From NCBI RefSeq assembly GCF_035987325.1, contig NZ_CP108488.1, positions 8,680,001 through 8,744,000 on the forward strand: DNA of 64,000 nucleotides. Direction: 5' to 3'. The notes under the pieces are model-generated. The model worked only from the letters and a program-made list of their open reading frames with translations, had not been told where the DNA came from and did no database searches. Positions within the stretch are counted from its first letter, which is position 1. The number at the start of each line of letters is the position of its first letter. The stretch is from Streptomyces sp. NBC_01244 (GTDB lineage Bacteria > Actinomycetota > Actinomycetes > Streptomycetales > Streptomycetaceae). A program made the translations under genes and the position numbers. Shown here piece after piece: positions 48,758 to 58,087 of this stretch.

Positions 48758-48852
48758 AGGCCGTCCAAGCCGCCCTCCGGATCTTGCCCGGCCCGCCGGG
48801 AAGTTCCGCACGAGCACTCTTGGCGATCACCAGGAGGAGGCTCTAGCCTCCC

Positions 48853-48918
48853 GTGGTGATCCGCGAAGAATTCAAACGCATACCCGATGCCGGGACGGTC
48901 GCCGGGGCCGCGCCGTGA
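48853..48918 (+). CDS. Possible 21-residue leader peptide of MFS gene
   Basis: A GTG frame reads MVIREEFKRIPDAGTVAGAAP and stops in GTGA overlapping the MFS start at 48915. AGGAGGAGG lies about 14 bases upstream, partly inside the small inverted repeat gaggctctagcctc (48837-48850). Position suggests translational coupling or attenuation. It may be a chance frame. Confidence 0.3.
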   Translation: MVIREEFKRIPDAGTVAGAAP

Positions 48919-50240
48919 CCGGCCCCCTCGACCCGCGCACCGCGGGACGCCGCTACGTGACCGCCTGCGTCCTGTACTGGTTCCCCGTGGGCCTGGCCGT
49001 CAGCCCGCTGATCCTGCTCTTCACCGAGCGCGGCATGTCCCTGGCCGCCGTCGCCGCGTTCTTCGTCGCGCACTCCGTCACCGCCGCCGTACTGGAACTG
49101 CCCACCGGCGGACTCTCCGACGTGCTCGGCCGCCGCGCCGTGCTGGCCGCCGCCGGCCTGCTCAACCTGACGGCCTTCGTCCTCCAGGGCCTCGGCACCG
49201 CGCCCTGGGTCCTCGCCCTCGGGATGGCCCTCATGGGTGCGGGGCGCGCGCTGTCCAGCGGGCCCGCCGAGGCCTGGTACGTGGACACGGTCCAAGCCCA
49301 CTCCGGCCCCGACGCCGAACTGCGCACCGGACTGGCCCGCGGCGGCACCGCGGTCTCCGCCGCGCTCGCGGCGGGCACCCTGCTCGGGGGCGCGCTGCCC
49401 TGGCTGCTCGCCCGGGGCGACGGACTCGCCGCAGGGCTGAGCCGGGCGACCTCCGGGCTGGTGCTCCCGCTCTCCACGCCACCGCTGCTGGGCGCGGTGG
49501 TGGTGACGGCCTTCGTGCTGTACGTCCTCGCCGCGCTCCCCGAGCCGCCCCGCCCGCCGAGCACCCTGCGCTCCGTACTCCACGGCATCCCGGCCACCAT
49601 CGCCGAGGGCGTACGGCTGGGCGGCCGCGACCCGCTGATCCGCCGGGTGCTGCTGAGCGCGGCGGCCGCGGGCGGCGCCCTCGCCGCGCTCGAACTGCTG
49701 ACACCGGGCCGCGCCGCGTCGTTCACGGGGGCGCCCGAGTCGGGCGCGATGCTCTTCGCCGTCCTCGCCTGCGCCGGCTTCCTCTGCTCCGGGCTCGGCA
49801 ACCACCTCGCGCCCCTGACCGCCCGGCTCGCGGGCAGCGGCGAACGCGCGGTCCTGGTGGGCCTGGGCGCCAGCGCGAGCGGACTGCTCCTGCTCGGCGC
49901 CACCGCGGTGGCCGCGGGCCCCTTCGCCCTGGCGCTCGCGATCCTCGGCTACGGCCTGGTGTACCTGGGCCTCGGCGCGGCGGGACCGAGCCAGAACGAC
50001 CTCCTGCACCGCCGGGTGCCGAGCGCGGGACGGGCCACGGCGCTGTCGGTCCAGTCCCTCGCCCTGCAACTGACCGGGGCGCTCACCGGCCTTCTGGTCG
50101 CCCTGCTGCCGCGGGGCCCGCTGCCCTGGCTGACGGGGGGCGCGATGCTCCTGGCGGGCGCCCTGCTGTGGATCCGGAGCGGCGAGCCCGCGGCCTCGTA
50201 CCCGACTCCCCGAGGGGCGGAGGGGGTCGAGCGGGTGTAG
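48915..50240 (+). CDS. MFS transporter
   Basis: A 441-residue MFS protein with 12 predicted helices. Features: YVTACVLYWFPVGLAVSPLI, the loop motif TGGLSDVLGRRAVLAAAGL and GYGLVYLGLGAAGPSQNDLL. It resembles drug or metabolite exporters of the DHA1-like group. The GTG start overlaps the short upstream frame as GTGA. No regulator is adjacent. Region 50241-50489 after it holds ccggggcggg repeats and GC hairpins and no gene. Confidence 0.87.
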   Translation: MTGPLDPRTAGRRYVTACVLYWFPVGLAVSPLILLFTERGMSLAAVAAFFVAHSVTAAVLELPTGGLSDVLGRRAVLAAAGLLNLTAFVLQGLGTAPWVLALGMALMGAGRALSSGPAEAWYVDTVQAHSGPDAELRTGLARGGTAVSAALAAGTLLGGALPWLLARGDGLAAGLSRATSGLVLPLSTPPLLGAVVVTAFVLYVLAALPEPPRPPSTLRSVLHGIPATIAEGVRLGGRDPLIRRVLLSAAAAGGALAALELLTPGRAASFTGAPESGAMLFAVLACAGFLCSGLGNHLAPLTARLAGSGERAVLVGLGASASGLLLLGATAVAAGPFALALAILGYGLVYLGLGAAGPSQNDLLHRRVPSAGRATALSVQSLALQLTGALTGLLVALLPRGPLPWLTGGAMLLAGALLWIRSGEPAASYPTPRGAEGVERV

Positions 50241-50489
50241 GGCGGGTGTAGGGGTGTCCTTCGGGCCGGGTGGGTGCGGCCTTCGGCCCGGGGCGGGCCG
50301 GGGCGGGCCGGGTGCGGTCGCGGCGCGTGCGCCCACCCGACCCACCCGTCACATAAGTCCAGGACGGGGTTCGGCTTTGTCCATGGGCCTGCCGGGCCGC
50401 GGTCCGCAGGCTGTCAGGTCAGTGAGCGGACCGCCGGCCTCCACGGTGTGCGGTCTTGTGCCCAGGAAGCGCCGACTCCCGGAGGTCCG

Positions 50490-53400
50490 ATGCGAACCCC
50501 CCTCTGGCCGGCCGCAGCCGCGGTGGCCGGTCTCGTGGCCACCTTGGTCGTGGCCGTGCCCGCCACCCCCGCCGTGGCGGCCGGTCCCGTGACGATCACC
50601 TCGCCCGAGCTGTCCGTGAGCGTGGACAGCGCCTTCCCCCGCGTCATCAGCTACACCCGCACCGCCACCGGGGACGTGCTGAACGGCAACGAGGACACCA
50701 TCGGCGCGATCGTCGTCAACGGAACCACCTACAACCCCACCGTCACCGCCACCCCCTCCGCCTCCGGCGTGGACTACGCGCTGGCCTTCTCCGGAGTGAC
50801 CATCAGGTCCCGTCTCTCGGTGGCCGGGTCGGTGGTGGAGTTCAAGGTCACCGCGATCGAGGACACGACCGCCCTGCGCGTACGCAGCTTCGCCATCCCC
50901 CACCACAACCTGGTCAGCGTCCGCAGCAGCCAGGCGGGCGCCGCGCTCTCCACCGCGAAGATGCACACCGCCACCACCGGCACCGGGGACACCTTCACCC
51001 CGATCACGGCGAACACCCCGGTCGACGCCTCCGCCACGACCGTGATGTACGGCCTGGCCAACACCGGCAAGCTGGCCGCGGCCATCGACTCCAACTCGTA
51101 CTACGACGCCCCCTCGGGCGCCACCGCCAACGAGAACGGCCGGATCAGCAAGCAGGTCACCGACAAGGGCACCTACCGCCGGGCCGGCTTGTGGAGCGGA
51201 TCCTGGCTCTACCGGGCCTCGGGCGCCGCCGACACCGACACCGAGCCCCTGCCCTACGTCCGCGTCGCGATCACGGCCGACCGCAACGCCGACTCCACCG
51301 TGGACTGGCAGGACGCGGCGGTCGCCTACCGCGACATCTGGACCGCGCCCACGGGCTGGCAGCAGACCGCCGACCGGGTCGTGCAGCGCATCCCCTTCAA
51401 CTTCGCCTCCGCGGCCACCCACCCGTTCGCCGAGACCCTCGACGAGACCAAGCGGGTCAACCTCGCCACCGACGGCCTCGGCCAGTTCGTCCTGCTCAAG
51501 GGGTACGCCTCCGAGGGCCACGACTCGGCCCACATGGACTACAAGAACATCGGCTCCAAGCTCGGCGGCGCCACCGACCTCAACACCCTCACCACCGTCG
51601 GCCACACCTACAACGCCGACTTCGGTGTCCACATCAACGCCACCGAGGAGTACCCGGTCTCGGCCACCTTCGACCCGGCGCACCAGACCGGCGGCCTCGG
51701 CTGGGACTGGCTCGACCAGTCGTACTACGTGGACACCCGCAAGGACGGCCAGTCCGGCGAGCGCCTCAAGAGGCTCCAGGACCTCAAGGTGGCCGCCCCC
51801 GGCCTGGACTTCCTCTACGTGGACGTCTGGTACGGCGACGGCTACCTCTCGCGCAAGCTCGAACGCGAGATCGGCGGCCTCGGCTACCAGCTCGCCACCG
51901 AGTTCCCCGCCTCCATGACCGGACAGTCCCTCTGGCACCACTGGGCCACCGACGTCAACTACGGCGGCACCGACCTCAAGGGCATCAACTCGAACATCGC
52001 CCGCTTCATCGCCAACCACACCAAGGACGACTGGATCGCCGCCAACCCGCTGCTCGGCGGCGCGGAGATCACCGCCTACGAGGGCTGGCAGGGCAAGCGG
52101 GACTTCACCTCCTTCCTCACCACCACCTTCGGGACGAACCTGCCGACCAAGTACCTCCAGGAATCCCCGATCGTGAAGTGGACCGCGGGCGCCGTCACCC
52201 TCGCCAACGGCACCACCGTCACCACCTCCGGGAACACCCGCAAGATCACCACGGCCGGGCGGACCGTCCTCGACGGCTCCGCCTACCTGCTCCCGCGCGA
52301 CGGCAAGCTCTACCACTGGAACGACAAGGCCGCCTCCACCACCTGGACCCTGCCGGCCGGCTGGTCCTCGCCCAAGCTGTACAAACTGACCGACACCGGC
52401 CGTCAGCCGGTCGGCGACCTGGCCGTCACCGGCGGGCAGGTCACCATCAACGCCGCCGCCAGGACCGCCTACGTCGTCACCAACGGCGCCGCCCCCGCCC
52501 AGGCCGACCCGAACTGGGGCGAGGGCGCCCCCGTCAAGGACCCCTCCTTCTTCTCCGGCAACCTGAACGCCTGGTCCGTCACCGGGACCGGCGCCGCCGT
52601 CACCCGCAACGCCCAGGGACAGAACGAGCTCACGATGGCCGCGAGCACCGCGCCCGCCGTCTCCCAGCAGCTCACCGGGCTCACCCCCGGCACCCACGCC
52701 GCCTCCGTCTGGGTCTCCACCCCGGCCGGACGCGCCGCCACCCTCACCGTGACCCCCGCCGGAGGCACGGCCGTCTCCGTCTACGCCGACTCCTCGACGC
52801 TGACCAACAACCTCGGCGGCAGCGAGAAGAACGGCACCAAGATGCAGCGCATGAAGGTGCTCTTCGACGTGCCGTCCGGCCAGTCCACGGCCACCCTCAA
52901 GCTGTCCGCGGTCGCCGGATCCGGCATCGTCCACCTGGACGACGTACGGGTCGTCCGTTCCGCCCGCACCCCGCTGAACGGCCACTGGTTCACCGAGGAC
53001 TTCGAGAACGTCGACGCGGGCTGGGGCCCCTTCGCCTTCGGCGGCGCCGGCGGCTCGGCCACCGACCCGCGCACGCACATCGCCCAGCGCAACGCCCCGT
53101 ACACCCAGGCCGGATGGAGCGGAAAGCTGGTCGACGACGTGATCAGCGGGCAGAACTCGCTGAAATCGCACGAGGAGCGGCAGGGCCTGGTCTACCGCAC
53201 CCTCCCGCAGACGCTGCGGCTGGCGCCCGGCCGCTCGTACAAGGTCACCTTCAGCTACGAGAACGGCTTCAGCGGGGACTACCAGTTCGTCACCGGCTCC
53301 GGCAGCACCGAGACGGCAACCGCGCTGAACCAGGCCCGGACGGCCACCACCTTCACCAAGACCTTCACCGCGGGGACCGACGCCTGGATCGGCGTACGGA

Positions 53401-53927
53401 AGGTCACCGGCGAAGGCTCCCACAACGAGGCCGACTTCATCCTCGACGACCTCGCCGTCGACGACCTGGGCACCGGGAGCGGCGGCGAACTCCTCGTCCC
53501 GCAGACGCAGATGAGCGTCAAGGCCGTCGACAGCCAGGAGACCGCCGGGGAGAACGGCGCCGCGGCCAACGTGCTCGACGGGGACAGCGCCACCATCTGG
53601 CACACCCAGTGGTACCAGGCGACCGCCCCGATGCCGCACGAGATCACCCTCGACCTCGGCGCCTCCTACAACGTCTCCGCCCTCCACTACCTGCCCCGGC
53701 AGACGCAGAGCAACGGGCGCATCGCCGACTACCAGGTCCTCACGTCCACGGACGGGGTCACCTGGGGGACGGCGGCCGCTTCGGGATCCTTCGCCAACAC
53801 CACCGCGCAGCAGGACGTCGCCTTCACGGCGCGCACAGCGCGCTACGTCAAGCTCAAGGCCACGAGGGAGGTTTCGGGCAACCCGTGGACGGCGGTCGCG
53901 GAACTCAACATCGGCTACCTGCCGTGA
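50490..53927 (+). CDS. Secreted endo-alpha-N-acetylgalactosaminidase, GH101, with C-terminal F5/8 domain
   Basis: A 1145-residue exported enzyme. Sec signal in residues 1-31. A beta-sandwich N-terminus is followed by the GH101 barrel with the catalytic Asp near residue 446 (LDFLYVDVWYGDGYLSRKLE) and the acid/base Glu near 470 (QLATEFPASMTGQSLWHHWA), plus GGTDLKGINSNIARFIANHT and LLGGAEITAYEGWQ. Later domains are carbohydrate-binding modules, ending in an F5/8-type (CBM32-like) domain (LDLGASYNVSALHYLPRQ, ARYVKLKATREVSGNPW). GH101 releases the core-1 disaccharide Gal-beta1,3-GalNAc from mucin-type glycans. ATG 50490 after GGAGG. Tail-to-tail overlap of 23 bp with an AraC gene. Confidence 0.92.
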   Translation: MRTPLWPAAAAVAGLVATLVVAVPATPAVAAGPVTITSPELSVSVDSAFPRVISYTRTATGDVLNGNEDTIGAIVVNGTTYNPTVTATPSASGVDYALAFSGVTIRSRLSVAGSVVEFKVTAIEDTTALRVRSFAIPHHNLVSVRSSQAGAALSTAKMHTATTGTGDTFTPITANTPVDASATTVMYGLANTGKLAAAIDSNSYYDAPSGATANENGRISKQVTDKGTYRRAGLWSGSWLYRASGAADTDTEPLPYVRVAITADRNADSTVDWQDAAVAYRDIWTAPTGWQQTADRVVQRIPFNFASAATHPFAETLDETKRVNLATDGLGQFVLLKGYASEGHDSAHMDYKNIGSKLGGATDLNTLTTVGHTYNADFGVHINATEEYPVSATFDPAHQTGGLGWDWLDQSYYVDTRKDGQSGERLKRLQDLKVAAPGLDFLYVDVWYGDGYLSRKLEREIGGLGYQLATEFPASMTGQSLWHHWATDVNYGGTDLKGINSNIARFIANHTKDDWIAANPLLGGAEITAYEGWQGKRDFTSFLTTTFGTNLPTKYLQESPIVKWTAGAVTLANGTTVTTSGNTRKITTAGRTVLDGSAYLLPRDGKLYHWNDKAASTTWTLPAGWSSPKLYKLTDTGRQPVGDLAVTGGQVTINAAARTAYVVTNGAAPAQADPNWGEGAPVKDPSFFSGNLNAWSVTGTGAAVTRNAQGQNELTMAASTAPAVSQQLTGLTPGTHAASVWVSTPAGRAATLTVTPAGGTAVSVYADSSTLTNNLGGSEKNGTKMQRMKVLFDVPSGQSTATLKLSAVAGSGIVHLDDVRVVRSARTPLNGHWFTEDFENVDAGWGPFAFGGAGGSATDPRTHIAQRNAPYTQAGWSGKLVDDVISGQNSLKSHEERQGLVYRTLPQTLRLAPGRSYKVTFSYENGFSGDYQFVTGSGSTETATALNQARTATTFTKTFTAGTDAWIGVRKVTGEGSHNEADFILDDLAVDDLGTGSGGELLVPQTQMSVKAVDSQETAGENGAAANVLDGDSATIWHTQWYQATAPMPHEITLDLGASYNVSALHYLPRQTQSNGRIADYQVLTSTDGVTWGTAAASGSFANTTAQQDVAFTARTARYVKLKATREVSGNPWTAVAELNIGYLP

Positions 53928-54852
53928 CGCCTTCGTGCGGTGTCGGGGCCGACGACGGCGGCGGCTCCGGCAGCTCCGGGGGCGAAGGCTCCTGGGGCAG
54001 CGGGTGCCACCGCGCCGACTGCTGCTGCACCGCCTGCTGTCGGCGGAACCGGACGGGCGCCACGCCCACCCGGCGGCTGAACAGCCTGCTGAAGTAGGCG
54101 GCGTCCTCGTAGCCGACCCGCCGGGCGACCCCGGCGACCGGCAGGTCGGTGCGGGCCAGCAGCTCCTTCGCCCGGCTCAGGCGGATACCGAGGAGGTACT
54201 CCTTGACCCCCTCCCCGGTACTGCCCCGCACGGCCCCGCGCAGTTCGGGGAGGGTCATCCCGAGCCGGGCGGCGTGCTCGGCCACCGATATCGGCAGCAG
54301 CGCGTCCCGGGCGAGGGTGTCCATCACGGTGTCCCCGTGCCGCGACACCCCGGCCCGGGCGTAGCGCAGCGCGACGAGCAGCCCGTGCACGGCCGCGGCG
54401 GCCTCCACCTCCAGCAGGGGGCCGCCCAGCCGGGCCGCCCGTACGATCCCGTCGACCACGTGCCGCACCCCGGCCGTGCCGCTGAGCGGTACCAGCGGGC
54501 GGTCGGGGGTGACGTAGCCGAGGTCGGTGTACGCCTCCACGCTGTGGCCGGCGAAATCCACGAAGCACTCGTCCCAGCCCGTCTGCGGATCGGGGCCGTA
54601 GTGGTGCTCCACCCCGGGCACGAGCCACAGCAGCGCCGGGGCCGTCACCGGCTGCGGGGCCCGCCCGCCGTGGCTGAACCAGCCCCGGCCGGCGCAGACC
54701 ACCACCGCGACGTGGTGGTCGAGCACGCGCGGCCCGACCACCGGCAGCACGCCCTGCTGCACCCCCACCCCGAGACACACGAGCCCGAGCCGGCGGTGGT
54801 TGGCGGTCGGCGAGAAGTACCGCATCCAGCTGCTGTACGGAGGCGTTGCCAT
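53905..54852 (-). CDS. AraC-family transcriptional regulator
   Basis: A 315-residue regulator with an N-terminal cupin sensor (DHHVAVVVCAGRGWFSHGGR, LLWLVPGVEHHYGPD) and a C-terminal pair of HTHs (VKEYLLGIRLSRAKELLART, VAGVARRVGYEDAAYFSRLF, GVAPVRFRRQ). The tail is low-complexity (PQEPSPPELPEPPPSSAPTP). Start ATG 54852; upstream starts to 54888 are possible. It may control the adjacent GH101 gene or another sugar gene; the two overlap at their ends by 23 bp, so no shared promoter. Confidence 0.87.
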   Translation of the reverse strand: MATPPYSSWMRYFSPTANHRRLGLVCLGVGVQQGVLPVVGPRVLDHHVAVVVCAGRGWFSHGGRAPQPVTAPALLWLVPGVEHHYGPDPQTGWDECFVDFAGHSVEAYTDLGYVTPDRPLVPLSGTAGVRHVVDGIVRAARLGGPLLEVEAAAAVHGLLVALRYARAGVSRHGDTVMDTLARDALLPISVAEHAARLGMTLPELRGAVRGSTGEGVKEYLLGIRLSRAKELLARTDLPVAGVARRVGYEDAAYFSRLFSRRVGVAPVRFRRQQAVQQQSARWHPLPQEPSPPELPEPPPSSAPTPHEGVTAGSRC

Positions 54853-54884
54853 CTGCGGATTGTGATCCACAACGCGGGGCCTGC

Positions 54885-55898
54885 TCAAGGGGCGGCGGGC
54901 TCATGGGCGTTACGAGGCTTTCGCGCGGCCGGCGCGGCCGGGGTGGCTCGCGCGGCCGGCGCGGGCATTGTGGCCGTCGGCCCGCCCGGGGCCCGCTCCG
55001 CCCGGAGTCCGACCGCCAGCCCGGCGACCACCACGGCCAGGCCCAGCCACACCGCAGGCCCGGGCACTCCGCCGCCGGTGGCGGCGCCCGCGCCCGCCGC
55101 CGCGAGCGGGGCCACCCCGGTCAGCAGCCCGGCCCGGCCGGAACCCACCGCGGCCACCGTGCGGTACCAGAGCAGGAAGGCCACGGCTGTCACCATGACG
55201 GCGAGGTAGCCCGTGGCCGCCCACTGGCGCGGGCTCACGGTCACGAGCTCCGAAGGCCCCTCGACGCAGACGGTGAGCACCGCCAGCATCACCGCGCCCA
55301 TCCACACCGCGTGCAGCGACACCCCCCACGCTCCGTGGCGCCGCAGCACCGGCACCGCGAGCAGCGTGAAGCCGGCCTCGCAGCCCAGCGCCAGCGCCGC
55401 CCATCCGACACCGGCCGCGTCCGTCCGGCCCGTTCCCTCCACCAGGACGGCGCCGGCGACCACCACCGGCGCGGCCAGCAGTACCCGGCGGCTGGGCGTG
55501 CGGCCCTCCATCAGCGGGCCGACCACCCCGAACAGGACGGGGACGCAGGCCACGGCGACGGCGATCACGGCCGGCTCGGCGTGCGCGACGCCCCGTACGA
55601 CGGCCACGTTGAACAGCACCAGCCCGGTCGCGGCGACCCCGGCCAGCCACAGCCACTCCCGGCCGCGCGGCACGGTGATCCGCACCCGGGCGAGGCGGGC
55701 CAGGCCGAACAGGAGCAGCGCGGCCATCGTGTAGCGAACGGCCTGCACCCCGAAGAGCGGGGCGTCCACGAGGGAGCGGGAGACGGTGACGCTGCTGCCG
55801 ACGAGTGCCATGCCGGCGACACCGGGGGCGAGGTCCCGCAGCTGCCGGGACGAAGGGGGTGAGGGGTGCGAAGGGTGCGAAGGGGGTGAGGTGTTCAT
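54885..55898 (-). CDS. EamA/DMT-family exporter
   Basis: A 337-residue protein with ten predicted helices in two EamA repeats (GMALVGSSVTVSRSLVDAPL, MAALLLFGLARLARVRI, GAVMLAVLTVCVEGPSELV, TAVAFLLWYRTVAAVGSGRA). DMT exporters release amino acids or other metabolites. ATG 55898 starts a Ser/Pro/His stretch encoded by a gggtgcgaa repeat. It is divergent from the MocR regulator with 29 bp between the start codons, so MocR very likely controls it. It ends 32 bp upstream of the araC-type start. Confidence 0.88.
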   Translation of the reverse strand: MNTSPPSHPSHPSPPSSRQLRDLAPGVAGMALVGSSVTVSRSLVDAPLFGVQAVRYTMAALLLFGLARLARVRITVPRGREWLWLAGVAATGLVLFNVAVVRGVAHAEPAVIAVAVACVPVLFGVVGPLMEGRTPSRRVLLAAPVVVAGAVLVEGTGRTDAAGVGWAALALGCEAGFTLLAVPVLRRHGAWGVSLHAVWMGAVMLAVLTVCVEGPSELVTVSPRQWAATGYLAVMVTAVAFLLWYRTVAAVGSGRAGLLTGVAPLAAAGAGAATGGGVPGPAVWLGLAVVVAGLAVGLRAERAPGGPTATMPAPAARATPAAPAARKPRNAHEPAAP

Positions 55899-55927
55899 AT
55901 CGTCGAGCCTGGCGCCACAATGGACCG

Positions 55928-57499
55928 GTGGACAGGTCCAAAGAGAGCGATATCCAGGGGTCCGTAACGGCACGTGCCGAAGCGGCGCGGTCCGAAGCGA
56001 CGGGGTCGGACTTCCTCCAGTTGGACATCGGCCGGGCCCCGGCCGGCGGCCGCACCGACTGGCTCGCCGACCGGCTCCGTACGGCCATCGCCGACGGCAC
56101 GCTCGCCGTCGGCAGCCGCCTCCCGGCCAGCCGCGTCCTCGCCGCCGAACTGCGGGTCTCGCGGGGGCTGGTCACCGAGGCGTACCAGCGGCTGGCGGAG
56201 ACCGGCCAGGTGGCCGGCCGCGGCCGCGCGGGGACGGTCGTGGTGGCCGCACCGGTGACCGGAGGGCAGCCCCCGTCCGGGCCCGCGCGCTCCGCGCTCC
56301 CGGACCCGGCCGGCCCGTTCGGCACGAGGGCGCGGGGCGCCCTCGTCGACGCGCTGCGCGCGGCCCCGGGCCGGATCGACCTCTCGCCCGGGGCGCCGGA
56401 CCTGGCCGCGTTCCCGCGCACGGCCTGGCTCCAGGCGGAACGCCGGGTCCTCGCCGAGCTGACCCCTGCCGACTTCGGCTACGGGAACCCGCAGGGCACT
56501 CCCGCGCTGCGCGAGGCCATCGTCGGCTGGCTCGCCCTGAACCGCGGGATCCGGGCGGACCCCGGCGAGGTGGTCGTGGTGGCGGGCGTGGCGCAGGCGC
56601 TCGGACTGCTGGCACAGGTGCTGCGCGCGGAAGGCGTACGGCAGGTGGGGGTCGAGGACCCCGGCTCGCTCGGGACGCGCCGGCAACTGGAACACGGTGG
56701 CATGCGCATCCTGCCCGTACCGGTGGACGCGGGCGGCATCGACACCGCCGCCCTGGCGGCCGGCCCGGCCCAGGCGGTGGTGCTGACCCCGGCGCACCAG
56801 TTCCCGACCGGGGTCGTCCTCGACGGAGAACGGCGCCGCGAACTCCTCGGCTGGGCGGCCGCCGGGGGAGTCGTCATCGAGGACGACTACGACGCCGAAC
56901 ACCGCTACGACCGCGCCCCCGTCCCCGCCCTGCGGGCCCTGCTCCCGGAGGCCGTCTGCTACACCGGCAGCGTCTCCAAGCTCCTCGCCCCCGCCCTGCG
57001 ACTGGGCTGGCTGCTGGTCCCGCCCCGCCGGCTGGACGCCGTGATCGAGGCCAAGCGCTACGCCGACCTCGGCAATCCCGTCCTCGCCCAGCTGGTGCTG
57101 GCCCGGCTGATGGCCTCGGGGGAACTGGAGCGTCACCTGCGCTTCGTACGCCGTCGCCACCGGGCCCGCCGGGACGCGATGCTCCGCGCGATCGCCGCCG
57201 AACTGCCCGGCGCGCGCGTGCACGGGGCCGCGGCCGGGCTGCACCTGATGGTCACCTTCGACGGCGATGCCGCCGGGGCACCAGCCTTCGACGACACGGC
57301 CCTCGCCGCCGCGGCCCTGGAGCTCGGGGTCAAGGCGCACCCGCTGTCCTGGCACCGGATGACCCCGGGCCCGGCGGGCCTGGTGCTCGGCTACGCGTCG
57401 GGCACGGTGGGGGAGATCGAGGAGGGGGTGGCCGTCATCGGTACGGCCCTGCGGCGGCTGCGGGAGGCACGGGGCCGGCGGGGGTCGCGCCGGGTCTGA
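55928..57499 (+). CDS. MocR/PdxR-type regulator (GntR HTH + aminotransferase)
   Basis: A 523-residue fusion. N-terminal GntR-type HTH (RTDWLADRLRTAIADGTLAV, LAAELRVSRGLVTEAYQRLA). C-terminal class I aminotransferase fold that binds PLP: GYGNPQGTPALREAIVGWLA, EDDYDAEHRYDRAP and the Schiff-base Lys in GSVSKLLAPALRLGW. MocR proteins sense PLP or amino-acid derivatives and control adjacent genes. It is divergent from the EamA exporter, so it probably controls that exporter. GTG 55928 chosen: the frame extends upstream into the exporter gene but with no structure. Without a ribosome site it may be leaderless. Confidence 0.9.
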   Translation: MDRSKESDIQGSVTARAEAARSEATGSDFLQLDIGRAPAGGRTDWLADRLRTAIADGTLAVGSRLPASRVLAAELRVSRGLVTEAYQRLAETGQVAGRGRAGTVVVAAPVTGGQPPSGPARSALPDPAGPFGTRARGALVDALRAAPGRIDLSPGAPDLAAFPRTAWLQAERRVLAELTPADFGYGNPQGTPALREAIVGWLALNRGIRADPGEVVVVAGVAQALGLLAQVLRAEGVRQVGVEDPGSLGTRRQLEHGGMRILPVPVDAGGIDTAALAAGPAQAVVLTPAHQFPTGVVLDGERRRELLGWAAAGGVVIEDDYDAEHRYDRAPVPALRALLPEAVCYTGSVSKLLAPALRLGWLLVPPRRLDAVIEAKRYADLGNPVLAQLVLARLMASGELERHLRFVRRRHRARRDAMLRAIAAELPGARVHGAAAGLHLMVTFDGDAAGAPAFDDTALAAAALELGVKAHPLSWHRMTPGPAGLVLGYASGTVGEIEEGVAVIGTALRRLREARGRRGSRRV

Positions 57500-57623
57500 G
57501 CGGGCGGCGCCAGGGGCCGCGAAAAGTTTTTCCGGAACGGCGGCAACCTCCCGGGCACTCGCGCGTCGTGCGGGGGTGAAGGGCGTGATCCCGCGCCCCC
57601 GCAGCCGACCGTGGAGAACCACC

Positions 57624-58079
57624 GTGAAGAACCTGAAGCGCGCCCCGCTGTCCGTCCGCAGGGCGGCGGGTCTCGCCGTCGCCGCCGCCGGGGTGGCCGT
57701 CGCGCTGGCCGGGCCGGCCTCCGCCGCGCAAGGGGCGTCCGCCTCGCCCACCGTGGCCGCGCCCGCGCCCGCACCGTCGACGGCCACGCCGAGCACCGCG
57801 CCGAGCGTGGTCCCCTCGGCCCCCGCGCCCTCGGCGAGCCTGCCTCCGGGCACGAAGCCGAGCGCGTCCCCCAGCCGGCCCCCGACCGCGACCCCCAGCG
57901 CCGCCCCGACCGCGGTCCCGAGCGCCGCCCCGAGCGCCGCCCCCGCCTCGCCCGGCGGTCCCGAGCTCGCGCATACTGGCTCCTCCGCCACCAACGCCGC
58001 GCTCGGCGCCGGGGCCGCCGTGCTGATCACCGCCGGGGCCGCGACCCTGTACGCCGTGCGGCGCCGCGCCAACGGCTGA
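57624..58079 (+). CDS. Sortase-anchored (LAXTG) Pro/Ala/Ser-rich surface protein
   Basis: A 151-residue protein. Signal peptide (KNLKRAPLSVRRAAGLAVAA, cleavage near ASAAQ), then about 80 residues of Pro/Ser/Ala linker. It ends with the sorting motif LAHTG (115-119), a hydrophobic segment and RRRANG. LAXTG is the motif of class E sortases of Streptomyces, so it is probably linked to the cell wall. It has no folded domain. It lies 8 bp upstream of the SigE-type sigma gene, and the three genes look co-transcribed. The GTG 57624 follows GGAGAACC. Confidence 0.78.
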   Translation: MKNLKRAPLSVRRAAGLAVAAAGVAVALAGPASAAQGASASPTVAAPAPAPSTATPSTAPSVVPSAPAPSASLPPGTKPSASPSRPPTATPSAAPTAVPSAAPSAAPASPGGPELAHTGSSATNAALGAGAAVLITAGAATLYAVRRRANG

Positions 58080-58087
58080 GGACCCCC

